Below, piece after piece: positions 30,634 to 40,261 of a stretch of 64,000 bases of DNA. Origin of the DNA: Melieria omissa (Eukaryota; Arthropoda; Insecta; Diptera; Ulidiidae); the NCBI GenBank assembly GCA_963971225.1, contig OZ020268.1, positions 52,316,404 to 52,380,403 on the forward strand, given 5' to 3'. A program made the translations under genes and the position numbers. The notes under the pieces are model-generated. The model was not told the origin of the DNA. It searched no databases and worked only from the letters and a program-made list of their open reading frames with translations. The first letter of the stretch is position 1; every line of letters starts with the position of its first letter.

Positions 30634-33600
30634 ATGTCGCTTCGGAAAAGGAAGTTAAGTGATTTAAAAAATATGTGTACGGAAGTCGGTCTGCCAACTT
30701 CAGGCAATAAAAATCAGCTGGTCGAGCGCCTCCAAATGCATATGGATGGCGAGTCGATTAATAGCGAGAATGAAGAGCCCACAATTGTGCAAAGACTTAC
30801 GAACCTTGAGAAAACGATAACCGATTTCATTCGATCGCAACGTGACGTGAGTGCGCGTGAACCAAATTATGCTGTGTCTGAAAATTTTGCACCGTTATTA
30901 TCGTCCTCACCGGTACGCGTAGTGTACACGTCGGCATTCAACTCGCAGCCGGCTGTGTCAGTGACAACCTATCCGACAATTTCACCGCAACGACAAGTAG
31001 CAAGCGCTAAAAATCCGAACCCGTATATACATTTTGCCCCAAATACGTCGGCATATCCTAACGTGATTGTGCCGCCACAAAGCGTCCAAACGTGTCCGCA
31101 ATTTTTTCCGAGCAGTGTACCACAATTCATACCGCGACAACCCAGTGTACCCATGTCACAATTCCACACAATGGCAACAGCTCCGGCAAGCACCGTAATG
31201 CCGGCAGCTGTCCCTCAAACACCTTCTACCAATATACGCGATATAGTCGAGTTGCTACCGGTTTTTAATCCATCGTCAGACCAATCGCTCAATGCACAAC
31301 AGTTTATTAAACGTGTCGAAATGTTGAAAAGAGCATATAATTGGGGCGAGGATGTACTAATTATCGCAATCCAACAAAAAATGCGTGGGCCGGCAAAGTT
31401 GTGGACGGATTCGCAACAAGATGTTTTTGTCACGTGGACTCAATTTGTTAATAAATTTTTGTGTGATTTTCCGTGTGTGGTAAACGAAGCTGACATACAC
31501 TTGAAGCTAGCGCGTTCGCGACGTCAAGGTACCGAAACACCTGTTGACTACTACTACCGTATGTTAGCTTTGGGAACGAAAGGTGGATTGCCGGAATCCA
31601 GTATTGCGCGACATATCGTTAACGGGATCAATGATTTTGATCTGAAAAAAAAGGTCTCAAATGAATATTTACGGTGCCAAGACTTGCTACGCGATATAGT
31701 AAGTTATAGCACATATAACGATGTCAAACCCGCGGCGCAAAAACCAGCAAACGTTTTACAGCCAAGGCTTACGCAAAGCCAACCCGTAGTGAACGATCCG
31801 AATAACAACCACGACCGTGTACCGCGCAAAAACGACAATATCAAGTGCTATAATTGTGGAAAACTCGGCCACTATTCAGTTGATTGTCCGGAACCCCAGA
31901 AAAAGACACGATGTTCGAAATGTCAACGTACTACGCACGCAACGGAAGCGTGCCCTGTGACACCGAAAAATAACGTAAATAAAATTCTGGATTCTGTCCC
32001 GCGGTCTAACGATTCCGATATTATTAAAGAAGTCGCTGTTAATGGGGTTAAAACAAAATCCTTCGTCGATCCTGGTAGCAGCCGAACCCTTATTCGAAAG
32101 TCGTTTGCCGAGAGAATCGGACAAGCGCAGGAATACGTCACAGTGTTACGAGGGTTCGCGGGCGGGGAATACCTCTGCACGGAAAAAGTTACCGGTTTAA
32201 TTGAAATAGATAACAACGAATTTGAACTAGATTTACTCGTAATCGACGATAAACTAATATGTGAAAACGTATTACTCGGCAAAGACGCATTGTGTCGCAC
32301 GGGAAATCGATTAGTCATCGAAGGTGATAAGTGTCGCGTAGAACAGGTCCGAAATATTGGTGTGGTAGCTGTGATGAGTACCCAACAACGTCTTGAACTC
32401 GAACAACTATTAATAAAATATGAACAGGTATTTGCAAGCGGTATCGCCGATATCGGTAAGTGCTCAGTTTCCAAGATGGAAATACATTTAAACACCGACG
32501 TACCCATCCGTTTGAAACCGTATCGCGTTGCGTTCGCAAAACGACCAATAATTTCACAAATAATCAGAGACTTAATGAAAAATGATGTTATACGCCCCAG
32601 CGAATCATCGTATGCATCTCCAGTGGTCCTGGTTGAAAAAAAGAATGGCGAGCACCGGCTCTGTGTTGACTACCGCGTTTTAAACAAAATCACGATTAAG
32701 CAACCGTATCCCATGCCGAACATGGAAGAACAATTCGCGCAATTAGCCGGAAATAAATTTTTCACGACTCTTGACCTGCGGATGGGGTACCACCAGATTG
32801 AAATTGTTGAGTCGTCAAAAAAATATACCGCGTTCGTGACGACAGACGGACATTTTGAATATAATCGTATGCCATTCGGGCTCGTCAACGCTCCTGCAGT
32901 TTTCCAGTCAGTGATGAATAAAATTGCGTCGAAAATGCAAATCGGTGAAGTGCTCGTATATCTTGACGACGTAATAATACCAAGTAAAACGATTGCCGAA
33001 GGGGTATATCGGCTGGAAAAGTTCCTGGCTTTATTAAAAGAATTTGGCTTAACCCTTCGTCTCGATAAGTGTAATTTTTTGCAAACTCAAATTGAGTACT
33101 TGGGGCATGTTGTTAACGCGAACGGAATCACCCCTGGTGAAAATAAAATAACTGCCATAAAGAATTTTCCGGTGCCCAAAAACGTTACCGAAGTAAGAAG
33201 ATTCCTAGGCCTGACAGGGTTCTTCCGAAAATTCGTATCCGACTACTCATTAACGGCAAAACCGCTTACGAAACTGTTGCACAAAGCAAATTTAGATAAT
33301 TTTGTGTGGGGCGATGAACAACAAAACTCTTTCGATAAACTTATCAGTTTTCTAACCAATAAACCGACACTCGCTTTGTATGATAGTAATGCTGAACACG
33401 AAGTTCATACTGACGCAAGCAGCATCGGCCTGGCTGGTGTTTTGTTGCAGGCAACTGACGGTAAAACGTGGCACCCTGTATTTTATTATAGCCGCCATTG
33501 CTCCGAGGTGGAGAGTCGTTATCATAGTTACGAACTGGAGGTTCTCGCCGTCGTAGAGACCCTAGAACGTTTTCGTATATACTTACTCGGTAAACCGTTT

Positions 33601-35127
33601 CGCCTCGTTACTGATTGTTCCGCGATCGCGCATGTAAAAGAAACCAAAGAACTAAAATCTAAGATCGCTCGCTGGTGGCTGAAATTACTCGAATTCGATT
33701 TTGACGCCATCCACCGACAAAGTACGCGGCTCCAGCACGTCGACGCACTTAGTCGAATGCCCGATCAACCGGCAAAGGAAACTGAACCAGTTGGTTTCGT
33801 ACTGAAAGTAACCGCCGACGTAGACGACTGGTTACTCACGATGCAGCTGCAAGATGATGTGGTACGGGAAAATATCGCAATTTTGGACGGATCGGTAAAA
33901 TCGCCAAAAGAAGCTATCGTGAGAGCAGAATATCAACTTCGAAATCATAGGTTGTATCGAACCGAACCTGATGGACCAAAATTCGTCGTGCCGAAAGCAG
34001 TACGTTGGCGCGTGGTAGAATATTGCCATGACAAAGCGGGTCACCATGCCCTCGAAAAGACGCTCGAACGAATCAGACAAACTTATTGGTTTCCGCAAAT
34101 GCGAAAATATGTCCGACAGTACATATCAGCCTGTGTACAGTGTTGCTATCAAAAGCATAATCCTGGTAAAATCGAGGGCTGCATGCATTACAGCCCCATT
34201 AAACCTATCCCGTTCTATCTGGTACACATCGACCATATGGGTCCGTTCCCTCGTAGTAAACGCGGAAACAGTTACGTACTGGCAATATCGGACGCTTTTA
34301 GCAAATTTCTTGTGGTCAAAGCCGTTCGCGATACAAAAACGACACACGTTCTAAAGGCCCTTTGCGAAATGTCCGGATATTTTGGTTTACCCTCACAGAT
34401 TGTCACCGATAGAGGCACGGCATTTACCTCGAAAGCATTCGAAACCTACTGCGAACAAAACGGCATCCAACACATAAAGGTTGCCGTACGTACACCAAGG
34501 GCTAACGGCCAGGTAGAGCGTGCCAACCAAAGCATCCTCTCCTACTTACGTACCTCGACTGAAAATCCGAAAGATTGGGACGCTACATTGGGGTCTTTGC
34601 AGTGGACAATCAATTCCCAGAAAAATTCAACAACCGGTTTTACCCCAAACGAACTGGTCTTTGACTTCAACCTCCGGGATGTGGTACAAAATCAGCTGTT
34701 GGCTGCCATTCACGAAGATATTGCCGACGAGACGAGTGCATTGCCTGCAAGTGAGAAGCGAAAACAAGCCGTTTTAAACGTGGCAACAGAACGAGCTAAG
34801 TGGAAACAGCGATTCGACAGCAAGCATGCAAAGCCGAAGGTATACGCAGAAGAAGATCTCGTCGTTATCGAAAACGAAGCTGCAGCCTGCGGAGACTCCA
34901 GGAAGTTAGAACCGAAATACCGCGGACCCTACATTGTCCGGAAGGTCCTTGGCAATGACCGCTACCTCCTCGTGGATATACCAGGGTATCAAGTTACAAA
35001 TAAAAAGTTTTGTTCCGTATACGCTTCGGACAAGATTAAACCTTGGTGCAGCAGCAGTCCTGAACTCGACCAAGACGATGAAATCGAGGGCGATTTCGGT
35101 CAGGAACGGCCGAATTGTCACGTTTGA
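30634..35127 (+). CDS. gag-pol: Gypsy D gag-pol polyprotein, complete
   Basis: The ORF from ATG 30634 (context AAAATGTC) to TGA 35127 gives 1497 residues without interruption. A SAP-like domain (~2-36) is followed by a Pro/Gln/Ser-rich region, capsid (~200-370), zinc knuckles CYNCGKLGHYSVDC and CSKCQRTTHATEAC (~408-443), and protease with an unusual DPGSS (Asp ~479). RT has YLDDVIIPS (Tyr ~775) and RNase H has HTDASS. Integrase has an H2C2 region ending CVQCC, then Asp ~1200 (HIDHMGPF), Asp ~1259 (VTDRGTAF) and Glu ~1295 (GQVERAN), giving DD35E, followed by KYRGPYIVRK. Gag and Pol share one frame, so no frameshift is needed. The protease Pro is the only suspicious residue. Confidence 0.93.
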   Translation: MSLRKRKLSDLKNMCTEVGLPTSGNKNQLVERLQMHMDGESINSENEEPTIVQRLTNLEKTITDFIRSQRDVSAREPNYAVSENFAPLLSSSPVRVVYTSAFNSQPAVSVTTYPTISPQRQVASAKNPNPYIHFAPNTSAYPNVIVPPQSVQTCPQFFPSSVPQFIPRQPSVPMSQFHTMATAPASTVMPAAVPQTPSTNIRDIVELLPVFNPSSDQSLNAQQFIKRVEMLKRAYNWGEDVLIIAIQQKMRGPAKLWTDSQQDVFVTWTQFVNKFLCDFPCVVNEADIHLKLARSRRQGTETPVDYYYRMLALGTKGGLPESSIARHIVNGINDFDLKKKVSNEYLRCQDLLRDIVSYSTYNDVKPAAQKPANVLQPRLTQSQPVVNDPNNNHDRVPRKNDNIKCYNCGKLGHYSVDCPEPQKKTRCSKCQRTTHATEACPVTPKNNVNKILDSVPRSNDSDIIKEVAVNGVKTKSFVDPGSSRTLIRKSFAERIGQAQEYVTVLRGFAGGEYLCTEKVTGLIEIDNNEFELDLLVIDDKLICENVLLGKDALCRTGNRLVIEGDKCRVEQVRNIGVVAVMSTQQRLELEQLLIKYEQVFASGIADIGKCSVSKMEIHLNTDVPIRLKPYRVAFAKRPIISQIIRDLMKNDVIRPSESSYASPVVLVEKKNGEHRLCVDYRVLNKITIKQPYPMPNMEEQFAQLAGNKFFTTLDLRMGYHQIEIVESSKKYTAFVTTDGHFEYNRMPFGLVNAPAVFQSVMNKIASKMQIGEVLVYLDDVIIPSKTIAEGVYRLEKFLALLKEFGLTLRLDKCNFLQTQIEYLGHVVNANGITPGENKITAIKNFPVPKNVTEVRRFLGLTGFFRKFVSDYSLTAKPLTKLLHKANLDNFVWGDEQQNSFDKLISFLTNKPTLALYDSNAEHEVHTDASSIGLAGVLLQATDGKTWHPVFYYSRHCSEVESRYHSYELEVLAVVETLERFRIYLLGKPFRLVTDCSAIAHVKETKELKSKIARWWLKLLEFDFDAIHRQSTRLQHVDALSRMPDQPAKETEPVGFVLKVTADVDDWLLTMQLQDDVVRENIAILDGSVKSPKEAIVRAEYQLRNHRLYRTEPDGPKFVVPKAVRWRVVEYCHDKAGHHALEKTLERIRQTYWFPQMRKYVRQYISACVQCCYQKHNPGKIEGCMHYSPIKPIPFYLVHIDHMGPFPRSKRGNSYVLAISDAFSKFLVVKAVRDTKTTHVLKALCEMSGYFGLPSQIVTDRGTAFTSKAFETYCEQNGIQHIKVAVRTPRANGQVERANQSILSYLRTSTENPKDWDATLGSLQWTINSQKNSTTGFTPNELVFDFNLRDVVQNQLLAAIHEDIADETSALPASEKRKQAVLNVATERAKWKQRFDSKHAKPKVYAEEDLVVIENEAAACGDSRKLEPKYRGPYIVRKVLGNDRYLLVDIPGYQVTNKKFCSVYASDKIKPWCSSSPELDQDDEIEGDFGQERPNCHV

Positions 35128-35311
35128 GCAACCCTGTTCCCCATGCACATACGCCACCCGGAAAGACGCGCGGCAGCAGTGTGGCAGTTCGGCGAAAACC
35201 GCGGCACGCGACGATCCATGTTTTTACAAAATTAAAATTGATAAAATTAACTCATACTAAAATTTGAAATAAAGATACAAAACGAGAAAAACCAAAAATG
35301 TTCGTTTGACA
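35116..35311 (+). repeat. 3' LTR of gypsy D
   Basis: A 196-bp copy of the 5' LTR. Its start overlaps the end of the gag-pol ORF (stop at 35125-35127). Confidence 0.9.
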
Positions 35312-36303
35312 AATGTATCATCTATTCGGCGCCCGCACGCTCCAATGAACATAATATGTTTAGCATTCCTAAGAAACCGATCCCATTCGATACTATCCAC
35401 TTAGACCACTTCGGCCCTCTACCTTGCATTAGGTCCAAACGAAAGCATATCCTAGTAGTTGTGGATGCTTTCACGAAGTTTGTCCGACTCTATGCTGTGA
35501 ATTCAACCAGCACCAGAGAAGTATGCTGTTCTTTGGAAAAGTATTTCAGTTACTATAGTCGACCACGGCGAATAATCACTGATCGAGGGACCTGTTTCAC
35601 GTCTTATGAGTTTAGCGAATTCCTATTGAAAAGAAACATCGGTCACGTAAAGGTCGCGGTAGCCTCACCGCAAGCAAACGGGCAGGTGGAGAGGGTGAAC
35701 CGTGTACTAAGGGCGATGCTGAGTAAGCTCACGGAACCTATTCAGCATGCTGATTGGACTTCTAAGTTATCTCAAGTAGAGTATGCTATGAATAACACGG
35801 TACATAGCACTACGAGGTGCTGTCCTAGCGAATTATTATTTGGGGTAAATCAACGTGGTATTGTCGTAGACGAATTGACAGAACATCTAGAGGACAAATT
35901 TGGGGATGATAGTGTCACTGACTTGAATGCGGCCAGGGAAGTGGCCTTACGTAATATCGAGAAGTCACAAGAATATAATTTGCAATATTTCTTGCAACAC
36001 AGCGCTCCCGCTAGAACATATTCAGTCGGCGATTTTGTTGTGATTCGGCACATAGACACTTCGACAGGGACCAACAAGAAGCTCGTTCAAAAATACCGCG
36101 GCCCCTACGTTGTACACAAGATATTACCTAACGATCGATATGTCATTCGGGATATTGATAATTGCCAGTTAACCCATCTACCCTATGACGGTGTTGTCGA
36201 ATCTATCAAGATCCGTAAATGGCTTTTGCCCGTTGATACCACGAGTTTGGAAAGTCCACCGTTATCTGACGTAGAAGGCCACCACTCACCTGCTACTAAC
36301 TAA
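35312..36303 (+). pseudogene. pol: Gypsy A integrase catalytic core and C-terminus
   Basis: After the AATG duplication the gypsy A frame continues from its zinc domain. It carries HLDHFGPL, ITDRGTCF and ANGQVERVN (the three acidic catalytic sites), then KYRGPYVVHK (the GPY/F module) and an acidic end, stopping at 36303. This 992-bp piece has no internal stop. It is separated from its N-terminal part only by gypsy D. It is closely similar in order and wording to gypsy E integrase, confirming that A and E are sister families. Confidence 0.88.
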
Positions 36304-36406
36304 TTAGGCTAAGAATTGCCCACTAACCTTAGACCTTAAGTTAAAATAAGGAAAAAAATACCCTTTTGGTGATTGAGGGCAATCATTTAAGTCAGATTGG
36401 CCGAGA

Positions 36407-36632
36407 TGTAATCTATGAAATATCCGATGCTATGAAACACCCTATTTGTAATCTGGCAACGCTGAACGATTTAAAAGGAACCCGAGTCACCCGGTTGAGA
36501 AAGAAGAGAGAGATCAACTAAGTTACGTCGGCCCTTTTGGATTGGACCAGCGAGCGAAGAAGAAGTCAGGAGCAAAAGTAAATCGGGAAAGTTCACGGCC
36601 ATCAAGTTTGTTAAAAATAAAGTTCGATTAAA
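36407..36632 (+). repeat. 3' LTR of gypsy A
   Basis: A 226-bp copy of 25569-25794. It differs at one seen position (GTTCG here, GTACG there). It is followed by AAAA and the ATG region of LINE ORF2. Confidence 0.82.
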
Positions 36633-36639
36633 AAAAGGA

Positions 36640-37075
36640 ATGTCGAAACAAATCAAAATATTACAATTTAACATCCAGAGGCTTAAAAAATAAAATAACA
36701 AAGACTTACTTGAACTGTCACTGATACAACACCAAATCGACATAGCGATATTAAGCGAAGTATGGCTAAAAAACAATGCTATAACCAGCCTGTCGGACTA
36801 CAACTTTGTTGGAGCGTACCGAACAGATGGCTACGGGAGGGCTGGGATTTACCTAGCGAAGTATATTAAATTTAATATTAAAAAAATAAATACCGAACTG
36901 GACTTGGTGCTGATCTCTACCCTTAACCTGAAGCCCAACCTTAATATAATCAGCCTTTACTGCCCCCCTAATCTTCCCAACAGCACCTTTAAAACGGAAG
37001 TCGAAAAAATCCTTTATGAAGCGAAACAATTAAAGAACACCACTCTGTTCTGGGGAGACCTAAACGCGAGGTGCA
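36640..37075 (+). pseudogene. LINE ORF2 endonuclease start, truncated
   Basis: ATG 36640 lies just beyond the gypsy A duplication and opens an apurinic-type endonuclease domain: KILQFNIQRL, then after a TAA near 36690 SEVWLKNN (catalytic Glu region), GAYRTDGYGRAGIYL, and FWGDLNAR (Asp/Asn metal-binding region, near 37050). In LINEs this nuclease nicks the target for target-primed reverse transcription. The frame breaks at 37076 where the errantivirus B LTR begins, so RT is missing. ORF1 and ORF2 would have overlapped slightly before gypsy A inserted. Confidence 0.82.
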
Positions 37076-37447
37076 AGTTATGACACCCCATGGCATTAGC
37101 GGTAAATGCCATTTATAAACAATTAATGCCAGAGTTCGCGGTTTGGGGTAATTAAGGCGGAGCACTTATGAGCACTTAAAGTGATGCGAATTCTTTGGAA
37201 TCTATGAATCTATTAGATTCCAAATGTTTAATATAAACCATTCAATCTTTCTTTAATTGACTAAAGCTATTAGCATCAGTGTTGAGAGATGCTTTAATGT
37301 AAGCAATAATTGTAACTATGAATTAAGAATAATAATGGAAATAAAGAGTTAGTTCTGATTTGGAATTCAAGCGAGTCGGTCGTATTTTATTTCGGCAGTT
37401 GGCTGATTATTTTTACTTTCGCGACCGGCAAACCGCAATTTATAATT
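37076..37447 (+). repeat. 5' LTR of errantivirus B
   Basis: Runs AGTTATGACACC to TTTATAATT and abuts a tRNA-Lys-like primer site. No second copy is in the window, so the limits rest on the termini, the primer site and the break in LINE ORF2 at its first base. AATAAAG lies near 37339. Confidence 0.75.
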
Positions 37448-37465
37448 GGCGCCCGAGCAGGGACC
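37448..37465 (+). promoter_or_regulatory. Primer-binding site of errantivirus B (tRNA-Lys-like)
   Basis: GGCGCCCGAGCAGGGACC follows the LTR and matches the common tRNA-Lys primer site form. The leader 37466-37697 after it has no convincing ORF. Confidence 0.8.
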
Positions 37466-37697
37466 TGACGCAACAAGTTGATATAAAGTTTGTTGAACGT
37501 CGGGAATAATTGTGGCCACAACGCGTCCACACAAATGTGCGATTTATAGCTCCGGAATCAAAAAGTACGGACGTCGCGAAGGTGGAAAGTGCGCGTGGAG
37601 TACTCAAATCCAGGAAAGTAACGACAAGAAAAGTTACAGGATTTGGGGCCACACGGAAAAAGCCAGTATCCGTAAGAAACGGAGAAAAGCATAAAAA

Positions 37698-37911
37698 TGT
37701 TGAATTGGTTTTGTAAAAGTAATTTTTCTATCTTGCCTACTGTGCGTATTTCTCACCACACCTTAGTTCACTCGATCTATGTATATGACTTACAGTTATG
37801 TACGTTGCATATATCTAAGCCTCTGTAATAAATTCCTTCTTCCTCTTTGTACGCTTGAATCGACAAGACGTGTTTTTTATTTCTCAGCTTCACACCTCGT
37901 TTTTTATAACA
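37698..37911 (+). repeat. 5' LTR of copia
   Basis: A 214-bp LTR. The 3' copy differs at two seen positions (GTGCGTA/GTGTGTA, TACGTTG/TACTTTG). It shows the empty target site TACG for errantivirus C at 37849-37852. Confidence 0.88.
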
Positions 37912-37925
37912 GGTTATGGGCCCAT
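37912..37925 (+). promoter_or_regulatory. Primer-binding site of copia (initiator tRNA-Met)
   Basis: GGTTATGGGCCCAT follows the 5' LTR and matches the internal initiator tRNA-Met fragment site known from Drosophila copia, with a final mismatch. Confidence 0.85.
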
Positions 37926-38078
37926 AGCATCGAGATTTAAAAAAAAATATATCAAATCTTTAATATTAAACGAAATATTTCGTGTGTTTTTGCGTCGTGT
38001 TTGGCAAAAATCAGTATTGATTGCGAACATTTTTACTGATTTTCTTTCGGGTGACTCGTGTTCAATAGAGTAAGGAAG

Positions 38079-39197
38079 ATGGCGGCCAATAATTTTGCAA
38101 ATAGTATCGAAAAATTAAGAGGAAGAGACAACTACGCGACATGGAAATTCGTAGTGCGCGCGTATTTAGAATCAGAGCAACTATGGAGTTACGTTACGGG
38201 TGAATCGGACGAAAAAGACGAATTTAAAAAATCTCGTCAAGACTCCATAGCGCGTTCCAGGCTAATTCTAATGATAGACCCAGTGAATATATCGCACATA
38301 CAAAATGCCAAGACCGCCAAAGATGTCTGGGACAATTTGGAAAAGGCGTTCGACGATTCGGGGCTATCGAGGCGTGTTGGTTTACTGAGGGCGCTGATTA
38401 GCACGAAACTGGACGAGTGTAATAACATGGAGCAGTATGTGGACAAAATAGTGACCACTGCTCACAAGTTAAAAAACGCGAAATTTGATATTAGTGACGA
38501 ATGGGTTGGCACATTATTATTAGCGGGTTTGCCAGAAGACTACAAACCAATGATCATGGCGATTGAAAGTTCTGGTGCCATCATTTCATCGGATTTCATT
38601 AAAACTAAGTTACTTCAAGACACTAATGCTTCGAGTGAAGGTGAAACGGCAATGTTCTCAAGGTCAGCTAAATCAAAGCAAAAACAAAAACCGCCCGTCA
38701 AGTGTTTTGAATGTCAAAAAGAAGGTCATTTTGCTCGAGACTGTTTAATAAGAAAAAACAAAAGAAAATGTGAACAAGTGCAACAACAAAATCGTGAGTT
38801 TAGTTACACGTGCCTAGCGGCTGGAGTTACAAAAACAAATGATTGGTATATAGACTCAGGCGCATCAGCTCACATGACCCACGATCGTAATCTTATTCTA
38901 AAGCAACAAATCTCACTGCGAGAGAGTGTAACTGTCGCAAATAGCAACAACATTGATGTTGAGTGCTCTGGAACAGTTAAACTGAACTTGGATATCGATG
39001 GCAGTGAAGCAACAGCTAATGTAAATAATGTATTGTGCGTGCCCAATCTCTGTGCGAACCTATCGTCTGTCAGTCAGTTGGTGCAAAATGGCAAAACAGT
39101 TGTTTTTAAAGGGAATTCGTGCATAATACGGGACAAAACGGGATGTATTGTCGGTAAAGCGGACTTACACAACAATGTATACAGACTTAATCTATCA
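38079..39197 (+). pseudogene. gag: Copia Gag and protease
   Basis: ATG 38079 opens a frame of 373 codons. It has a copia-type Gag (LRGRDNYATWKFVVRAYLES near residues 12-31, then the helical retrotran_gag region), one zinc knuckle CFECQKEGHFARDC (~208-221), and the protease WYIDSGASAHMT (Asp ~262). It runs open to the insertion point of the R1-type LINE, whose 15-bp target duplication (39183-39197) is copia sequence. Translation would read into the LINE and stop at 39204-39206. In the parent element this frame would continue directly into the integrase at 40277. Confidence 0.88.
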
Positions 39198-40099
39198 CCT
39201 CGGTGAAGGTGGGTGGCCACACCATTAATTCTAAGCCGGCAATTCGCTATCTTGGAGTGATGATAGACACGCGGTTGTGCTTTAAGCAACACTTGCAGCA
39301 CGCAAGCGAAAAAGCGGCGAAGACGGCAAACGCGTTAGCGCGACTTATGCCTAATGTCGGCGGACCAAGTCAGCACAGCAGGCTGCTACTGTCACGGGTC
39401 ACATCGTCGATGCTCCTGTACGGGTCGCAAATCTGGGCCCCAGCAATGCGGATCAAGTCCTATAGGAGAGTTATTGACTCCACGTATAGGATTGGTGCGA
39501 TGAGAGTGTGCTGCGCATTCCGCACAACATCATACGAGGCAGCGTGTGTCATAGCGGGGATGATCCCGATCGACATCTTGGTCGAAGAAGCGCATCGGAA
39601 GTACGACGCGAAGCGCCAGTCAATGTCCGTTGATGCGGTGGCGGAGCGGCAACGCAGTATGGTTGCGTGGCAACGAAGGTGGGATGGCTCTGACAAGGGC
39701 AGATGGACGCACAGCCTCATTCCAGACGTCCATAAGTGGGCTTTCCGAAAGCACGGGGAGGTGACCTACTGTCTAACCCAGCTGCTGACAGGACATGGCT
39801 GCTTCAAGTCATACCTCCACCGGATTGGCGTCGAAGCAGCCCCATTCTGCGAGGCGTGCCCAACGGCGGTTGAGGATGCCAACCACGTCTGGTTTCTGTG
39901 CCCCCGTTATCTGCCGCAGAGGCTTAATCTGGAGGCCACGGTGGGCGCGCAAGTCCGAACCGACAGCGTCGTCGATCTAATGCTGGAATCGGCCCAAAAC
40001 TGGATGGCAGTGCGCAATTTCGCAACAGTGGTCATGGCCAAGCAACGTTGGTTGGAACAGCAACGGCGCGTGGAGTACAGAAGTGAGCCGACAATATAA
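39198..40099 (+). pseudogene. R1-type LINE ORF2, C-terminal part
   Basis: An open frame of about 300 codons without internal stop. It starts in the RT thumb (RYLGVMIDTRLCFKQHL, near residues 14-30, with SEKAAKTANALARLMPN following), passes a helical region, and ends in a zinc finger FCEACPTAVEDANHVWFLC (C-x2-C...H-x4-C, near 230-250), as in R1/jockey-group ORF2 proteins. The endonuclease and RT catalytic core are absent because of 5' truncation at insertion, so it was dead on arrival. The lack of damage in what remains suggests a recent insertion. Confidence 0.85.
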
Positions 40100-40261
40100 G
40101 GCTTAACCCCCCCCTACGATGCGATGCTTACGGCAGTTCCGTAGGGGGAATGAAGGGTTAACGGGGGGTGGTTTTAGTCGGTAAGAATCCGGCATGCTGA
40201 TGGGTTGCCATCAGTATCTATGAAGATTTCCACCTCCTGCGCGCAAAAAAAAAAAAAAAAA
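39198..40261 (+). mobile_element. 5'-truncated R1-type LINE in copia
   Basis: It is flanked by a 15-bp duplication AGACTTAATCTATCA (39183-39197 and 40262-40276), ends in a poly-A run (about 40245-40261), and holds only the C-terminal end of ORF2 plus a ~145-bp 3' UTR with a possible stem (CCCCTACG near 40111 against CGTAGGGG near 40140). These are the marks of target-primed LINE insertion with 5' truncation. Confidence 0.92.

Larger units (their letters stand above)
29821..35311 (+). mobile_element. Gypsy element D, intact, inside gypsy A
   Basis: A 5491-bp element with 196-bp LTRs (29821-30016, 35116-35311) beginning TGTCACG and ending TTTGACA, one observed difference, duplication AATG (29817-29820, 35312-35315). 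It has a tRNA-Leu-like primer site, a ~600-bp leader with repeats and one complete gag-pol ORF. It interrupts the integrase of gypsy A exactly between the zinc domain and the catalytic core. Few LTR differences and an open ORF imply a recent insertion. Confidence 0.93.
25569..36632 (+). mobile_element. Gypsy element A, split by gypsy D
   Basis: LTRs of 226 bp (25569-25794 and 36407-36632) starting TGTAATC and ending GATTAAA, with one observed difference, flanked by AAAA on both sides. Without the nested gypsy D (plus duplication AATG) the element is about 5.57 kb. It has the same layout as gypsy E: short leader, SAP/HeH-like Gag start, two zinc knuckles, PR, RT, RNase H, integrase. The coding region has several frameshifts. 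Confidence 0.85.
18749..37075 (+). mobile_element. I/jockey-type LINE, split by hAT2 and gypsy A, truncated by errantivirus B
   Basis: The LINE can be followed as ORF1 pieces (18749-19013, 24400-25568) and the start of ORF2 (36640-37075). hAT2 is inserted with duplication ACATAAAC and gypsy A with duplication AAAA. ORF2 ends abruptly at the first base of the errantivirus B LTR (37076). The rest of ORF2 (reverse transcriptase) is not found in the window. It is the oldest traceable substrate of this half of the window. The precise 5' end is unknown. Confidence 0.72.

Noticed and set aside
39198..40099. Host gene for the 300-codon ORF within copia
   Set aside because: RT-thumb and C-terminal zinc-finger motifs, a poly-A tail and a 15-bp duplication show that it is a truncated LINE.
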